Source: Blastobasis lacticolella (taxonomy: Eukaryota; Arthropoda; Insecta; Lepidoptera; Blastobasidae). Taken from it: DNA of 64,000 nt. Shown here piece by piece: positions 33,950-45,499 of this stretch. The translations under genes were made by a program, and so were the position numbers. The stretch is from contig LR990053.1 in the NCBI GenBank assembly GCA_905147135.1, positions 13,962,501 to 14,026,500 of the forward strand, written 5' to 3'. Each line of letters begins with the position of its first letter. Position 1 is the first letter of the stretch. Below the pieces are notes generated by a model that had not been told where the DNA came from, ran no database searches, and was given only the letters and a program-made list of their open reading frames with translations.

Positions 33950-36500
33950 ACTTATGCAATATTTGCATTTCTTTATTAGTCATTACCGCTCTTTTATTGT
34001 TTGGTTGCTGTATTTCCTTCTCCCTAATGACTTTCACGCCTGTTGACCTCTACAGTCGTAAAATTACGAGCCTAATCTTCTACGTGAGGTGACGCCTAAT
34101 TAATTACCTATTTGTTAAGTGTGTCAGTTCATTGACTCCGCATACGTAGTCCAATTTGTACGGACGCGTGGTAACTCGGTTTATCTGAATCGTAAAATTG
34201 TCGTAAAACTCGACACTGGCAAAGACCCACGTGGTTTACGATTACTATTTGAATATCCAATGATTTACGTTTGGCGTGATACGAAAAAAATATTACAAAT
34301 CACGTTGTAAATATGTCCGAATCCATGTTTAAGCGTATTAGGGACTTTGGACGCTTCTTTAGGTTCGCCATTGAATTTATGGAGTGGATTTAGCTGTAAC
34401 TCGATACGGAGGTTTGAACATCGCCGCCGAGCTCGTAATGTCGTCGCTACTCAATAAACTATAGCCTAATCTAAAGAGGAAATATGTAGATTGGCCACCT
34501 TTGGCGAACACGAAGCTGGTTAGTTGAAATCTGATACTTTAATTAGGTGCCACCGACAGATAAATCGACGAATGCTTCCCAGACATTGCATAATTTGCGC
34601 AACGATATTTACATTAACGACGGTAACTTATGGTCTTTGGCTCATCAGATAATTATGACATTATTATTTGAATATGTTGTAAAAACATCATTCAACTGAC
34701 AAAAAATAAATAGGTATTGCATTCTATTTTGTCAAAGTTAGGTAATATATTCTATTCGCATTCCAGTATTTTTTTTTATCGGTTGTCCGTCTGCATCTTC
34801 GTTCTCATAGTAAATGTCGTGACTACCCACCATAAAAACATTCAGAGACATTCAGTGTGTATTTAGTGATAATGAGTTTGTGGAAACCGGATCACTTTGC
34901 ACCGGTTCAAGGGCGTAAATCACGGGTTGAGCCGTAAAATATCTCGTTAGAACACCTGTTTAATGTTGTTTCACCTGATTTAAATATTTGTGAATGAATT
35001 TGCTATCCATTAATAGACATCGTTAACTGGACTTACTCAACTGGACAATAAAACTTTCTTATTTGGATCCCTATCTTCATCAGGAACATTAATTTTAATA
35101 AGTAACTGCATTGTTGCATAAGCCCTAGCCCATAATACTCCACTGACGGATTGGAGCCTTCTTCACATTAATGGTGGGATTTAGCATAACCTCCAAATTA
35201 CTATATTGATTACTTGAATATTCAAATCCCGTTTTACCCATTGTCAGCGTCAATGGAATTCCATAATATCAGTTATCTACTAATTCAAAGAATTAGTTGA
35301 CTACCTGAGTATATGAGAACCCATATGAGAATATGAAGAGAGCTATAAGTGGCAAGCTAATTCCGTCCAGGTTGTATTCCAGCAGAATTCACTTAACAGA
35401 GAAAGAGAGAGAGGTTCACTCATAATCTATAATTTATAAATCTCTTACCATATAATGACACGACAACATTCTATTCACGTGACGTTGTTCATGCATTAAA
35501 ACCGTTGATCAATCGGGCGGGCGCACGCGCCGTATACGCCCTCGGCCAATAAAAACGCGAGCGCAAACAAAAATTGATAACTTCTGATAAAATAATTGTG
35601 GCCACGACACGAAATAAAAAGGATTTTACGACGTGTTCGGTGTAAACAGACAGACAGATTGACTAATAAAATGAACAGTTTATTGTTTTGACGCCCCGCT
35701 AGAGCTGGGTGGTAGCGGCTTGACATGCGCTTTTACTTTTATTTTTAAAGTTATTTAAAAAACTATTCATGGAAGATTTATGTGAACGACATGTTAAGTA
35801 GCGGTGGACATTTATGACGAAGCCTTAAGATAATAAATTTTGTACATAAATGGTGTTACCTACTTGTTTTAGAAGAATAAAAGGGACGTAGATCAGGAGC
35901 CCACCTGAAACGCCCGTAAGATTCATTCTTGCGTTGTAACTGCGAGGACTAATTTAAAATGCCTGCAATACCTATCTGTCAAATAAAATGATATGCCAAC
36001 AAAGCAATGATTTTGTATTTTTAAGGCGACCTATACCTAGTTTTGTAAAACTTTTGTTAGTTGTGGCTAGCTCTCATGATTTTGGTGCTGTGACTTTGTT
36101 ATTTATTGGAACATCCGATTTTTTTTTAACTTTATGGTAAATTAATCGCGGCTGGTAGTAAGTATTTACAAGTAGAATGTGTAGAGTTTGGAATCACTTA
36201 CTGTAAAATATTTATTTCGGACGAAGCACCTCGTATAATTTGGATAGAACTTCACTTCAGGTAAGTTCGTTTTATCACTAATTTGATCGCCAATGTTTAT
36301 TATCTGTGTTTATTATCTATCTTAATATTTAACTATGTTATTATTTAAACTACTATATCCTATATCCGACTCTCTAAAAGCCTTCTCCACATGGACCTTA
36401 ATTAGGTGCCAATGACTGATTGGAAGTTTTAAAAATTCTTCAGACTCAGATTGTGTACAGAACATATAGTCTCGATGGAAACATTCTGCATTGCAGTTCT
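33950..36500. other. Unique AT-rich DNA with a CpG-rich patch
   Basis: No gene supported. CpG-rich patch at about 35,510-35,580 (GGCGGGCGCACGCGCCGTAT, then CGGCCAATAAAAACGCGAGC) might be regulatory. A CAG|GTAAGT site at 36,258-36,266 is a good donor-like match but no open exon with a clear acceptor precedes it. Confidence 0.35.
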
Positions 36501-36538
36501 AACGATGACCAATCTTATGTTTGTAAGTAATTCCACCT

Positions 36539-36804
36539 CATCATCACAGCCCATAACAGTCCACTGCAGGACTAAGAGCCTCTTCCACGAAAGGGGAGGC
36601 TATTGCCATAATCTCCACGCTTGGCAGGCGGGTTGGAGATCGCAGTGTTGTAAATATAACATTGGAAAACGCTGCTGCCCATTTTCCAGCCTACGGAGAC
36701 CCAAGATCTTTTGGCTCGAAAACATTTGTCGTCTTGTATAACACCCACGAGTGTAAGGGGTTGGTTCTGTTCTACTCTGCCAGACACCACACGACTAACG
36801 TGTG
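36539..36804 (-). mobile_element. Family A retroposon, near full length
   Basis: Reverse orientation: TCATCACAGCCCATAACAGT at the 3' end, GGCAGGCGGGTTGGAGATCG centrally, and CTGCCAGACACCACACG at the 5' end. TCCACCT on both sides (36,532-36,538; 36,805-36,811) is a possible 7-bp target duplication. Open frames across it are by-products. Confidence 0.8.
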
Positions 36805-37484
36805 TCCACCTATTTATATACAATAAGACATTTCGATGTATTGATTGGTGCTAATTAATATTAGCTGTTAATCATGGGACCGCTTATCCAGTGTTGACAT
36901 TTAGCATTTAGTTCTTATTTTACTTATTATTGTTGGCAGTTCACCAGTACACTACATAAATGACTGACACAACCAACTGATTTATTGAACATCGTAACAC
37001 CTACTTGCCTTTAGATCTTCAAGAGTGCAAAGTCTAGGAATTTATGCGAGTCTTAGGAGGTGTGTAATAACTACCTACTCCATACTTCAGAGCCTAGGAA
37101 CTAGTACAACAAGCCACACCATTTGTTTAAAAATTATATTTTTATATTTTGTCTGATCTGTTTAGATATTGATTACGGTTTAATTTATTTTCATTTTTTC
37201 CAAGAATCAGAGACACGATTAAAGTCGTAAACCTATCATCGATTAAATTAAATACGACAACTAAACACGCAATGTCGATAATAATAAAATTAATTAATAT
37301 ATAAGTATTGGCACAAATTGATCCACTTTGCAAGTCAAATTTAATCACCAGAAAACTGTAAATTAATTAGAAACTGATCGAAATACTTAACTGAGGACCT
37401 AAGTAATAAAAAAAGATAAAGCCAATAACGTCATGATAGCTAACGTCTAATAGGTCGAAACATCTTAAGTTACAGTTCCACAAA

Positions 37485-37519
37485 CTTGTCTGACCCGGTG
37501 GCCAAAACTGAAACTAAGT
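37485..37519 (+). repeat. 35-bp segment shared with 21,394-21,428
   Basis: CTTGTCTGACCCGGTGGCCA and the following bases match 21.4 kb with four differences in 35, all transitions. Both flanks differ. Probably a fragment of an old repeat. Confidence 0.5.
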
Positions 37520-37954
37520 GACGCTATTTAAAATGTCATATCAATGAGAGATAACATTTCTGACACTCTACAATTATTTATACACATAGTCATGGACAGA
37601 TCTTATTTGACCCAAATACACCCAAAAGACTTAAAAATAAAATGTACACAAAAGGAATCTAGGGCGATGCGACGTCGAACCAAGCTGGACCAGCCTCAGC
37701 GTAATGCTATGAAGGGCAGCAGCCAATCACAGCGCTGACTGTGATGAACTAGCTTTTTATAAAACATTTATGATAAAAAAATACGCTAAATTATCGTCGT
37801 TCATGTCGAGATGAACAGATGTACATCGTTTTTCAAATTTCTTAGCTTAGAATGCCAAACAGCTCAATTGGGGAAGTTGCTTAAGTTGTGCGTTGAGCTA
37901 ACAGTCCAACAGCTTTTCATCTTATATCACACCACATCTCATCGTTCAACACCT

Positions 37955-38235
37955 GCTGGAGGTCAGACACCTCCACATTAGCGGAGGCATTTGCCATTAT
38001 CTCCATGCTTGTTTTTTAATGGGCACCCTCCGAGATAGCTGGTGGAGAATACTTATCGTATACCAGCGTGCCCGGTTTGGTGATATGGAAATCGCTATAA
38101 AAACCTAATCCCCTACTTACTATACCTGTGTGGGGACCTGGGGTTGCCAATAGCCGGGAAGGCTTTCAAAGCTCCATTAAGACTCCATGTTTGCCAGTCT
38201 GGTTGCAGATATCAGTGTCAAAACCCACAATAATG
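37955..38235 (-). repeat. Split, diverged family A remnant
   Basis: TTGCCATTATCTCCATGCTT at about 37,990-38,010 and GCCAGTCTGGTTGCAGATAT at about 38,194-38,213 are neighbours in family A, here about 180 bp apart. The intervening 150 bp (GGGCACCCTCCGAGATAGCT...) is not recognised. Confidence 0.4.
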
Positions 38236-38719
38236 TTTCATATATTTAGATAACACAGCTTAGTTGATTCGTCTACCGAATGACCTACCTACTCAGTGGT
38301 CACCTGTCACCGTATCTGTGGGCGGTCGTAACATTCATTCTTTATGTCATCAAGTGATGATCGTCCGATCCGCATCGCGTTACATCACCCGACCTGTTTC
38401 CATGTAGACTAGATACAGATTAATTAACTTTGCATAATCGATTATTATTGGCTTTACCATGGGCTGGGGTTAGATTGGTGTAATGTATTTGAGTTTGTTT
38501 TAGCATTCCAGTTTTTTGGCTGTATGTTGAATCAGCGGCTTAATCCACTGCAATCACGCCACTACTTTTTTGTTTCGAGAGGTTCAATAATTTTTTTAAT
38601 GCATTTGGTTTTGACTTTAATTAAATTTCAACCGTCGCGGAGTACCAATCTGCTCCAAAAACTGAACTAAATGTCAGCATCCCCAGCGGAAGACCTTAGT
38701 CGACCTCGCTTCGCCAACG

Positions 38720-38923
38720 GTGTTAAGAGGCACACCTAACGAGTGGCAAGCTCGTGGCGGTGCTGAAGTTCGACTAGCCTCAAAGTACGAAACGGTCACC
38801 CATCCAATTAGCACCATAGAACCCGGAAACAGGGCGGTTTTATATCTCGGGAAAGTAACAGTATTAAAACTTTCCAGACTAAACGAAGGTGAAATAACGA
38901 AGGTGGCTATTCGCAACTTTTAG
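38720..38923 (+). other. 67-codon open frame, not recognised
   Basis: ATG at 38,720 to a stop at 38,921. The peptide (MLRGTPNEWQARGGAEVRLA ... LSRLNEGEITKVAIRNF) is hydrophilic with balanced composition. No splice sites, no repeat match in the window and no domain recognised. An overlapping minus frame of similar length weakens the case. Confidence 0.15.
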
Positions 38924-39296
38924 AAAATCCCAATAATTTGTATCTAAACGTCGTTGCCACCTCACACGAAATAATTAACTCAATTCTGAGTAAGATAAGT
39001 TATTCATAAATTTATTAAAAAAACGACTAAGACTCTGATAATGTAATTCACGCTGGCGCCTTCCACACCTTGAATGGAAAGATCAATATACACATTAATT
39101 TTATCTTAATTTTCCAAAGCAGGATCTTTGATATGGATGTTCTGATTAACTTTGGCATTTTGGTTTTTTTTAATTAATATTGTAATAGATAAGGTGCCTT
39201 TTGTGTCTATTTTAACTACATGATGACATTCGAAATGTTAAACAACATGTTGCCATAGCAAATTGGCTTGAAAAACTAGAACCGTCTGTCTATTCC

Positions 39297-39500
39297 TTTT
39301 TTTTTGGGTCGCTAATCTGGCAAACAAGCTCATGGCTCGCCTGATGGTAAGCAGTTACCGTAGCCGATGGATGGTGGCAATACCAGGGGCATTACCAGCG
39401 TGTTGCCAACCCTGTAAAAACCTTTTCACATCCTTGAAGACCTCCATGTTGTACTCACGTGAGAAAACCTCAGTATTCTACAATCTGAGTGCGTGGAATA
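39297..39500 (-). pseudogene. LINE C-terminus with poly(A) tail
   Basis: The minus strand reads YNMEVFKDVKRFLQGWQHAG, then NAPGIATIHRLR and a stop, followed by a 3' UTR (CTTACCATCAGGCGAGCC) ending at a T run on the plus strand (39,297-39,305), i.e. a poly(A) tail. Same family as 18,180-18,450; this copy gives the normal UTR without the hairpin. Confidence 0.75.
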
Positions 39501-39509
39501 AAATTCCTT

Positions 39510-41030
39510 TGAGACCGTACTTATCCATATATAACCAATGTATCCTACTTAATATTTTTTTTTATTTGATTTAATTTGAAGACAATTGACTTGAAAATCA
39601 AGAAACGCCTACTTATTTGTACTATTCGCAACATCACGCAGCAACCGCTACATTTGTTGGGATCAACACAAACACAAATGGAATCAATATAGTTCTGTAA
39701 ATTCACACTCAAAGCTCCTGAACCAATCCGCCTGTCTACAGGAATGTGAATATATTGCGGCTGAGGCCATCTTTTGAACCGAAAGCGGCGATGATACCGT
39801 TTTAAAAGTAGTCAACGCTCGATCAAAGGCAATCAGAAGACGGAATTAGACGAAGACAAACATCGATGAGATTTTGACACCATTCTTGAGACATACATGA
39901 GGGAAAATTGTGTAGTCAATCGTTTTAAAGATTCATAAGGCGACTTAAGGTTCAATTAACATAAATAACAATTGAATCGGCAAATGAGAAAAAACTGAGT
40001 TATTACGACAGTGAAACTAGGATTATGATAAACTCAAAAAACAAATTATTATAATTGATTAAGTTGGAGGCAGACTAGAACTTCCATAGACCAAAAATTG
40101 GGAAACAGCGTATTCTATTGTCGCTGTGCGATCGCTAACCCGCCAACTTTGGATATTTTCGAAAATCCCTCCACTGGCGAAACTTGGTTACAAAAACATC
40201 GTTAAACAGGACCTATGTTATTCGATAGGTAACCATATCCTTAAATGTGTCACTTATTTTTGCGTAGTTCGGATTCGTCCCTATAAGGCGAGTGTGTATA
40301 GAGCGTTCGGGATACACTCCGCTTAATTGATGATAATACAGCTGAAGCCCCTGACAATAAATTTTCTACAGGCATGCCAGTAATGTGCTCCGCCTTAGCC
40401 AGTGAAACTGTGAAACTTCAGAATGCGTAAACTATTTTTTTTGTAATAGATGTCAGTCAAACTCTATACATAGGCACATCGTACAGATATGAACGGTGCA
40501 GAAAATTATGCCGAAACTAGAAAGATAAAGACTATTAGTAAATTTTATTTAAGTTATTTTAGTACTGCAAAGATTGATTAGAGGTTCTGATATCTGTGTA
40601 GTGTAACCATGTTAAAATGAAGCCAATATAAAGCTTGGATTCAAAGTGAATGTACGACTAATCAAACTATTACTTTTACATTAATATCTACTTGACTTTA
40701 CTGATTGCTAAAATAAAACGAATTATAGGAGATTAATATGCCACCAAAATTTGTCGCGCGCTTAAAATCGAACGCGTGTCCCGTTCCAAACGTGCCACTA
40801 CGAATGTCGCTGACAATAATTCTGTCTTGTCCACTCTAATGCCCTATAATCATAAATCACAGGCGACTAGCCGCAAAGTGGTACTCGAGAGCTCGGAAAG
40901 ATGTGGGTTATTAACACCGGATTAGTGGTTTAGTGGGATTAAAGAACGGCCTTTGATGTCTCTTCAAATGCGGTGGCCACGTTTCAGCGGGAAATTTTCC
41001 GTGTCCGACGATAGTTCTACAAGTATTCTT
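39510..41030. other. No feature seen
   Basis: AT-rich; short random frames only. Confidence 0.4.
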
Positions 41031-41170
41031 ATATTAGACGGGACTTACACGCGACGTACCTTTTCGATTTGTTTTCACGACGTTCGACGTTCGACGGTTC
41101 AGTAGGGTTACACCCATGTTGGCGTTTGAGGTGGTTCGTACGTATGTCGCGTGTAAGTTCCGTCTTATAT
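41031..41170. mobile_element. MITE-like element, ~28-bp terminal inverted repeats
   Basis: The left arm (ATATTAGACGGGACTTACAC, then GCGACGTAC) pairs with the right arm (GTACGTATGTCGCGTGTAAG, then TTCCGTCTTATAT) with a 4-base bulge and two mismatches. The core holds a short (CGACGTT)n tandem near 41,078-41,096. 140 bp in all, no frame. Confidence 0.7.
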
Positions 41171-41278
41171 AATAATATGTGTAAAGAACGCGAGTTTAGT
41201 TTAAAAAAATAGTAGTTCTACAAATCTATAGTTGTAGCTTTTTCAGATGTGAGATGAAAACAGTGGAACGCAACTTAC

Positions 41279-41312
41279 CAAATATCCTTTCCGTCATCTC
41301 AGACAGGATCAC
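41279..41312 (-). CDS. Candidate 34-bp micro-exon
   Basis: On the minus strand, CTTTCTTTATTTTTCAG (a strong 3' splice site with pyrimidine tract) precedes 34 bp reading VILSEMTERIF plus one base, directly followed by GTAAGTTG, a consensus 5' splice site. The other two frames of the 34 bp contain a stop or are shorter. If real, it is an internal exon of a gene on the minus strand with large introns. The gene is not identified and no neighbouring exon was found with confidence. A chance match of both sites cannot be excluded. Confidence 0.3.
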
Positions 41313-41365
41313 CTGAAAAATAAAGAAAGTATGTCAATGGAAATTCGCCATATACTACTAATAAT

Positions 41366-41515
41366 AGGTCTTGGCGTTAATGTCCCGGCTGTGCTCACAC
41401 GCACGAGGACCCGAGGTCCGCCTTGACCGTGATTCAGCAATTGACAGATCAGATAATTACAGTGGAGCGAATGCCATCTGACCTTCGTGCCCCTGCTACC
41501 AGGGTCATCCATTCG
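41366..41515 (-). repeat. Family B SINE, 3' half
   Basis: TTGGCGTTAATGTCCCGGCT, GGTCCGCCTTGACCGTGATT and GAGCGAATGCCATCTGACCT match the reverse of 60,835-61,200. The tRNA head is absent (5' truncation). Confidence 0.75.
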
Positions 41516-41785
41516 TCCAGTCATCCATCGTTCCGTCAAATACATTGTCGGAAAGATATTTTCGCTGGACGAACATTTAAAAATAATGTCAAATATCCGA
41601 GCAACATTAACTCGTTTCGCGTATAAGAACTCTCCTTATTAAACTCCGTCAATTTTCTGGTTCGTTTGGTGCCAACAATGCAAAAGCAATTTATTCTCAA
41701 GAAACGAAGAAATGTAAGTATTTGATTGCTTATTGTGTTTCATCCCAAGAACTCTCCATGAGTCAGAACATACTTAACTATTTTG

Positions 41786-41900
41786 TTAATAATGTTCATG
41801 TTATGAACATACTTAAATATTAACTTAGCTGCAAAATGAACATAAAACACTTTAGTTATGTTAATTTTGCAGCTAAGCAACAACATGTTATGAACTGTAG
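41786..41900. repeat. Foldback sequence
   Basis: Arms 41,824-41,845 and 41,856-41,877 (CTTAGCTGCAAAATGAACAT) pair at 21 of 22 positions around a 10-base loop. Outside them, GTTCATGTTATGAAC and AACATGTTATGAAC recur. GAACATACTTAA occurs twice (41,765 and 41,806 regions). Confidence 0.65.
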
Positions 41901-42125
41901 CTAGCATTTAAAGTCTCGAAGTTAGTAGGGAAACCACTAAGCGATGCACCTAGCGCGCATACTTCGCTACCCCCTATGGCGCCTATCTAGATGTCATAGA
42001 CGTAATATGTTGATCATATTATTACTAGGCGCTAAGCATGCCACTTGTCAGAGCGGCACTGTGTCACTTTACGATGGTGGTGACCAATCCAACAAATTAT
42101 AAAACATCTATCGTATCGAATCAAA

Positions 42126-42195
42126 ACCTAAAATCAGAAACTAATAATAAAATGGTAATGATATACCATTTTATTATTAGTTTCTGATTTTAGGT
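42126..42195. repeat. Perfect 32-bp-stem hairpin
   Basis: Arms 42,126-42,157 and 42,164-42,195 are perfectly complementary, with a 6-base ATGATA loop (outer end ACCTAAAATC/GATTTTAGGT). No related copy in the window. A very young foldback element, or the source of a double-stranded RNA if transcribed. Confidence 0.9.
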
Positions 42196-42199
42196 AAAA

Positions 42200-43470
42200 A
42201 GCGTCATAAAATGGATTCAAAAGGTTTGTTAAATAAATATAAAATGAAATGAAATAACACTGAAAAAATTAAATTACCAACTTGAAAAACATCCTATATG
42301 GCAATCGAACTACCGATTTATATCTGCCTCTTCTTTAAAATAGGTACCTATCATGTATGCCTCCATAATAATGAACGAACTATCTATAGACTTCATAACC
42401 TTTGTAACACAGAAAAAAAGGAGACATACAGCTTTCCATAAGGAGACCTCCCTGCTCGATTATCGGCTCGTAAAAAAATATTATTTCCAGACTGTTATTT
42501 GACCTTTCGATCTACTATTTATTGACGTCGAATCTGCAATAAAATAGGTAATCCTATGATTGACGAATAACATGTTATTATACTTCTTATTTATGGATCT
42601 CTATGTATTTAGGTAAGTAGGCACCCATCACGGTTTTATGGCTTTCGAATAGCCACCGATAAAATATATACTCATCGATATAAAAATATCGATTCTCTCG
42701 TGATTGGCTGCCAATAGATACGATGAAGTCGTAATATTTTAACTGCTCATTATCCAATGACGTGCTCCGTTAAATATTCCTAAATAGATTTTATTATTGC
42801 ACCTACTTTAAGATATAAAGAGTTAAGGCGATACAGGAAATGAAATTGTTAAATCAGAAGCCCGCCCACGCTAAGTCCAAATTATTTAATTAAAATAATA
42901 CACTTTAAGTTTTACGAGTTTTCTATAGGTCTTCTTTTTGATAAGTGGATGGTAAGCTTTTAAAAAGTTGGACAAGTTTTTGTGCTGACTTGTGCATGCC
43001 AGCTCATTTTACTTGTATGGTTTCAGATAAATTGTAGTTACACTAAGTTCTGTCCACTGTTGGATAAAGGCTTTTCCCATTGAGGGTAGCCCTGTCAATG
43101 AATCAGAGTCGTCACTCCAATTATATGATTTCGATAAAGTGATAAACGATACCTAAATCTTTACCCCTTTACCTAAACAAGTAGAAGTAAGGTTACACAT
43201 AGAACCTTATATACTTACTAGCGTTTCTTCGAGAACATGAAGTTTAGTAATTTATACTTCCTGTTGTCCGTCAGTTCTACTTAGAAAGTGACACTGGTTT
43301 ACTGCCCATATGTTCCTCACTTATCCACGGTATAACTTATGTGAAATATTGAGTGTGTGGTCACGTAGAGAAGTTATTTGTGTGATACCTATAGTATCCG
43401 TCACGATAGAACAGTATACCACCCATTCTACCCATTTACATAGGCACCTAGGATATGCCGTGCAGAACAT
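42200..43470. other. Unique AT-rich sequence
   Basis: Nothing firm. A short tail-like scrap (TCTGTCCACTGTTGGATAAA, 43,048 region) resembles a LINE 3' end in reverse. Confidence 0.35.
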
Positions 43471-43489
43471 TTTCTCAGCAGCGTTTTAT

Positions 43490-43743
43490 CATCATCACAG
43501 CCCATAACAGTCCACTGCAGGACTTCGGGCCTCTCCCACGAAAGGGGAGGTCATTGCCATAATCTCCACGCTTGGCAGGCGGGTTGGAGATCGCAGTGCA
43601 GTTGATGTAAATCTACCCAGAAAGATGCTGCTGCCCACCTTTCGGATTTGTCCCTTAGTCGCCTCTTACGACACCCACGGGAAGAGATGGGGTGAAGCTA
43701 TTCTTTGAGGTGGCGGCACCACACACCACCGTTTATGGTTACA
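43490..43743 (-). mobile_element. Family A retroposon with 11-bp target duplication
   Basis: Full reverse-orientation copy: ATCATCACAGCCCATAACAG, CACGAAAGGGGAGGTCATTG, CACGCTTGGCAGGCGGGTTG, GTCGCCTCTTACGACACCCA, CACCACACACCACC. CAGCGTTTTAT flanks it exactly (43,479-43,489; 43,744-43,754). Confidence 0.88.
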
Positions 43744-44849
43744 CAGCGTTTTATGGTATCCAGATATACATAGTTTATTGAATATGTCCAGTGTTAAAGA
43801 TATATGAAGCAGATATCAAGGCTAAGAGTTTGTCCCAAATGTTTGCGCAATTTTGGTTTCTATAGCAATAACAGAAAGTTTATTTTCAACTGTTTTCTTT
43901 GTAACACGAAGCAGGGGACTAGCATCCAAGTTACAGGCTCTGCCTAGTTTAGAGGCTAGTACACACTGTCTAATTAAGTTATTTAAGAAGACTTACGTAT
44001 GTAACGCTATTGTAACTTTATTTTGGAGACCATAAATTATTTATTTATACTCTGTCAGAAAATCCGCAGCGCCCGCTAAGTTACCGGGTCGTGTACGCGC
44101 CTATAGCTGCACGTTTTCTATAGGTTGCTATTCTATGCGGTGACTAAACGGAAATGACGCGTACGCGTTTTTCAAATAGTTGTCAATGGTATAAATATGA
44201 TTTACCTATTTAGATCTTCTCTCGCCGAGATGCAAGAATTATTTATTCACTCTTTACTCTCATGCTAATACTTAAATACTATTAAAATTGCAAATGGAAA
44301 CAAAACGCATCGCGGGTGGCGAACGGCAATGATGCAGTGCGACCAACTTATCTCATCAGTTGCCGGCGTCGCTAGTGGTAAAGATGTCGGCGTCTCAACT
44401 CGCCATTTTAGTACAATAATGCCTTAGCTCTCATTTTGACAACTGAATAGATAAGCTGATGCCACTGTTAGTGGAATCGTTCTTCCGATCGATTCCCTAT
44501 GTACATATTTAAGGTGTCGATAAAGAAATGTCGTCACGTCTCATTAGCGAATGTCGCACAAATAGTAATGGATGCTGACTGACAACGGTACAGTAGTGAT
44601 GGTCTAAGCCGGAGATGTTTTTATACAATCCTCTCGAAACAATTTAAAGAGCACATGGGCAACTTTCATACAATCGAGACCATTTGGAGACCTTGGGCCG
44701 TGTGTAATCGAAATTCCGACGCAAATTTGCCCGCTGTGGAGTAAACGGCGGATCAGTTACGTACCCTAGGAACTCTGCACCTCCATCAGCATTTGCTTCA
44801 CATCCAGAAAGTTCCCAAGGGGAGATCCAAGGTCTTCAAATAGTCTTGA

Positions 44850-44960
44850 TTGCGTGAAAATTGCGCTTTTTTTTTTGCAACAATATTTATAATAGAGGAA
44901 GATAAACGATTAAACAGGTCACCTGATGATAAGTGATCACCGCCGCCCATGGGGGGTGTC
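44850..44960 (-). repeat. LINE 3' UTR fragment
   Basis: CAGGTCACCTGATGATAAGT followed by GATCACCGCCGCCCATGG is the reverse of the common LINE UTR end (CATGGGCGGCGGTGATCACTT). It lies just downstream of a T run (44,868-44,877) that would be its poly(A). Confidence 0.6.
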
Positions 44961-45319
44961 GCGAATGTGCAACTAAAACAAGTGTGAAAGAAATCGTTTT
45001 CGAAGAATCCAATTCAAAGAAGTCTTATTCGAAGGGTCCAAAAAACACGGCCTCTGTTATCACCCACCCCTCTTTCACAACCACTAGACTCTCCACACTC
45101 GTCTACCAACCTACATATTCCGCTACACCTAGCCTCCATACCGAGAAACCGAATCAGGGTTTCTGCACACGCTCGCCTAATAAACGTCGCGACCAGACGG
45201 CGACACTGCGCACGCGACGGCCACACGCCTCTCGGACGTCTCTATTGGACCACCGTGGAGGTTATGGGCCTAGGATGGCGCGGACGCCGGACCGTTACGT
45301 ATCGACAGTGGACATGTAG
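44933..45319 (+). other. 128-codon open frame, unrecognised
   Basis: Open from a TTG/ATG region to a TAG at 45,317, GC-richer than surroundings over 45,040-45,310. The plus peptide is Thr/Ser/Arg/Pro-rich (for example THPSFTTTRLSTLVYQPTYS) and the minus strand is also partly open. It starts in LINE UTR sequence. No domain is seen. A composition effect is likelier than a gene, but the GC island is real. Confidence 0.15.
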
Positions 45320-45397
45320 TTTTGCTATACATGGTTACACCTAGTCTCGAGGTAATTTTGTGGTGGTATGGTTTGGTATATTGTATAGATTTTAATT

Positions 45398-45490
45398 GCA
45401 AAAAAAATTATATATTATAAATTATATATATTATTATGTTATTTAATTATAATTAAATAATATAATTATAAAGTTATATTATTTATATAT
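45398..45490. repeat. AT-only low-complexity tract
   Basis: About 90 bp almost purely A and T, including a 22-bp perfect palindrome centred on TTAATTATAATTAA. Confidence 0.75.
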
Positions 45491-45499
45491 GCTCTCTAT

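Noticed and set aside
35496..35726. Minus-strand frame with a hydrophobic stretch like a signal peptide (FLFALAFLLAEGVYG)
   Set aside because: No start or splice context, and it lies in a short CpG-rich regulatory-looking patch; probably chance.
36230..36270. Splice donor CAG|GTAAGT
   Set aside because: No acceptor and no clear open exon before it.
36451..36823. Overlapping open frames of 83-96 codons
   Set aside because: They lie in a family A retroposon and are by-products of its sequence.
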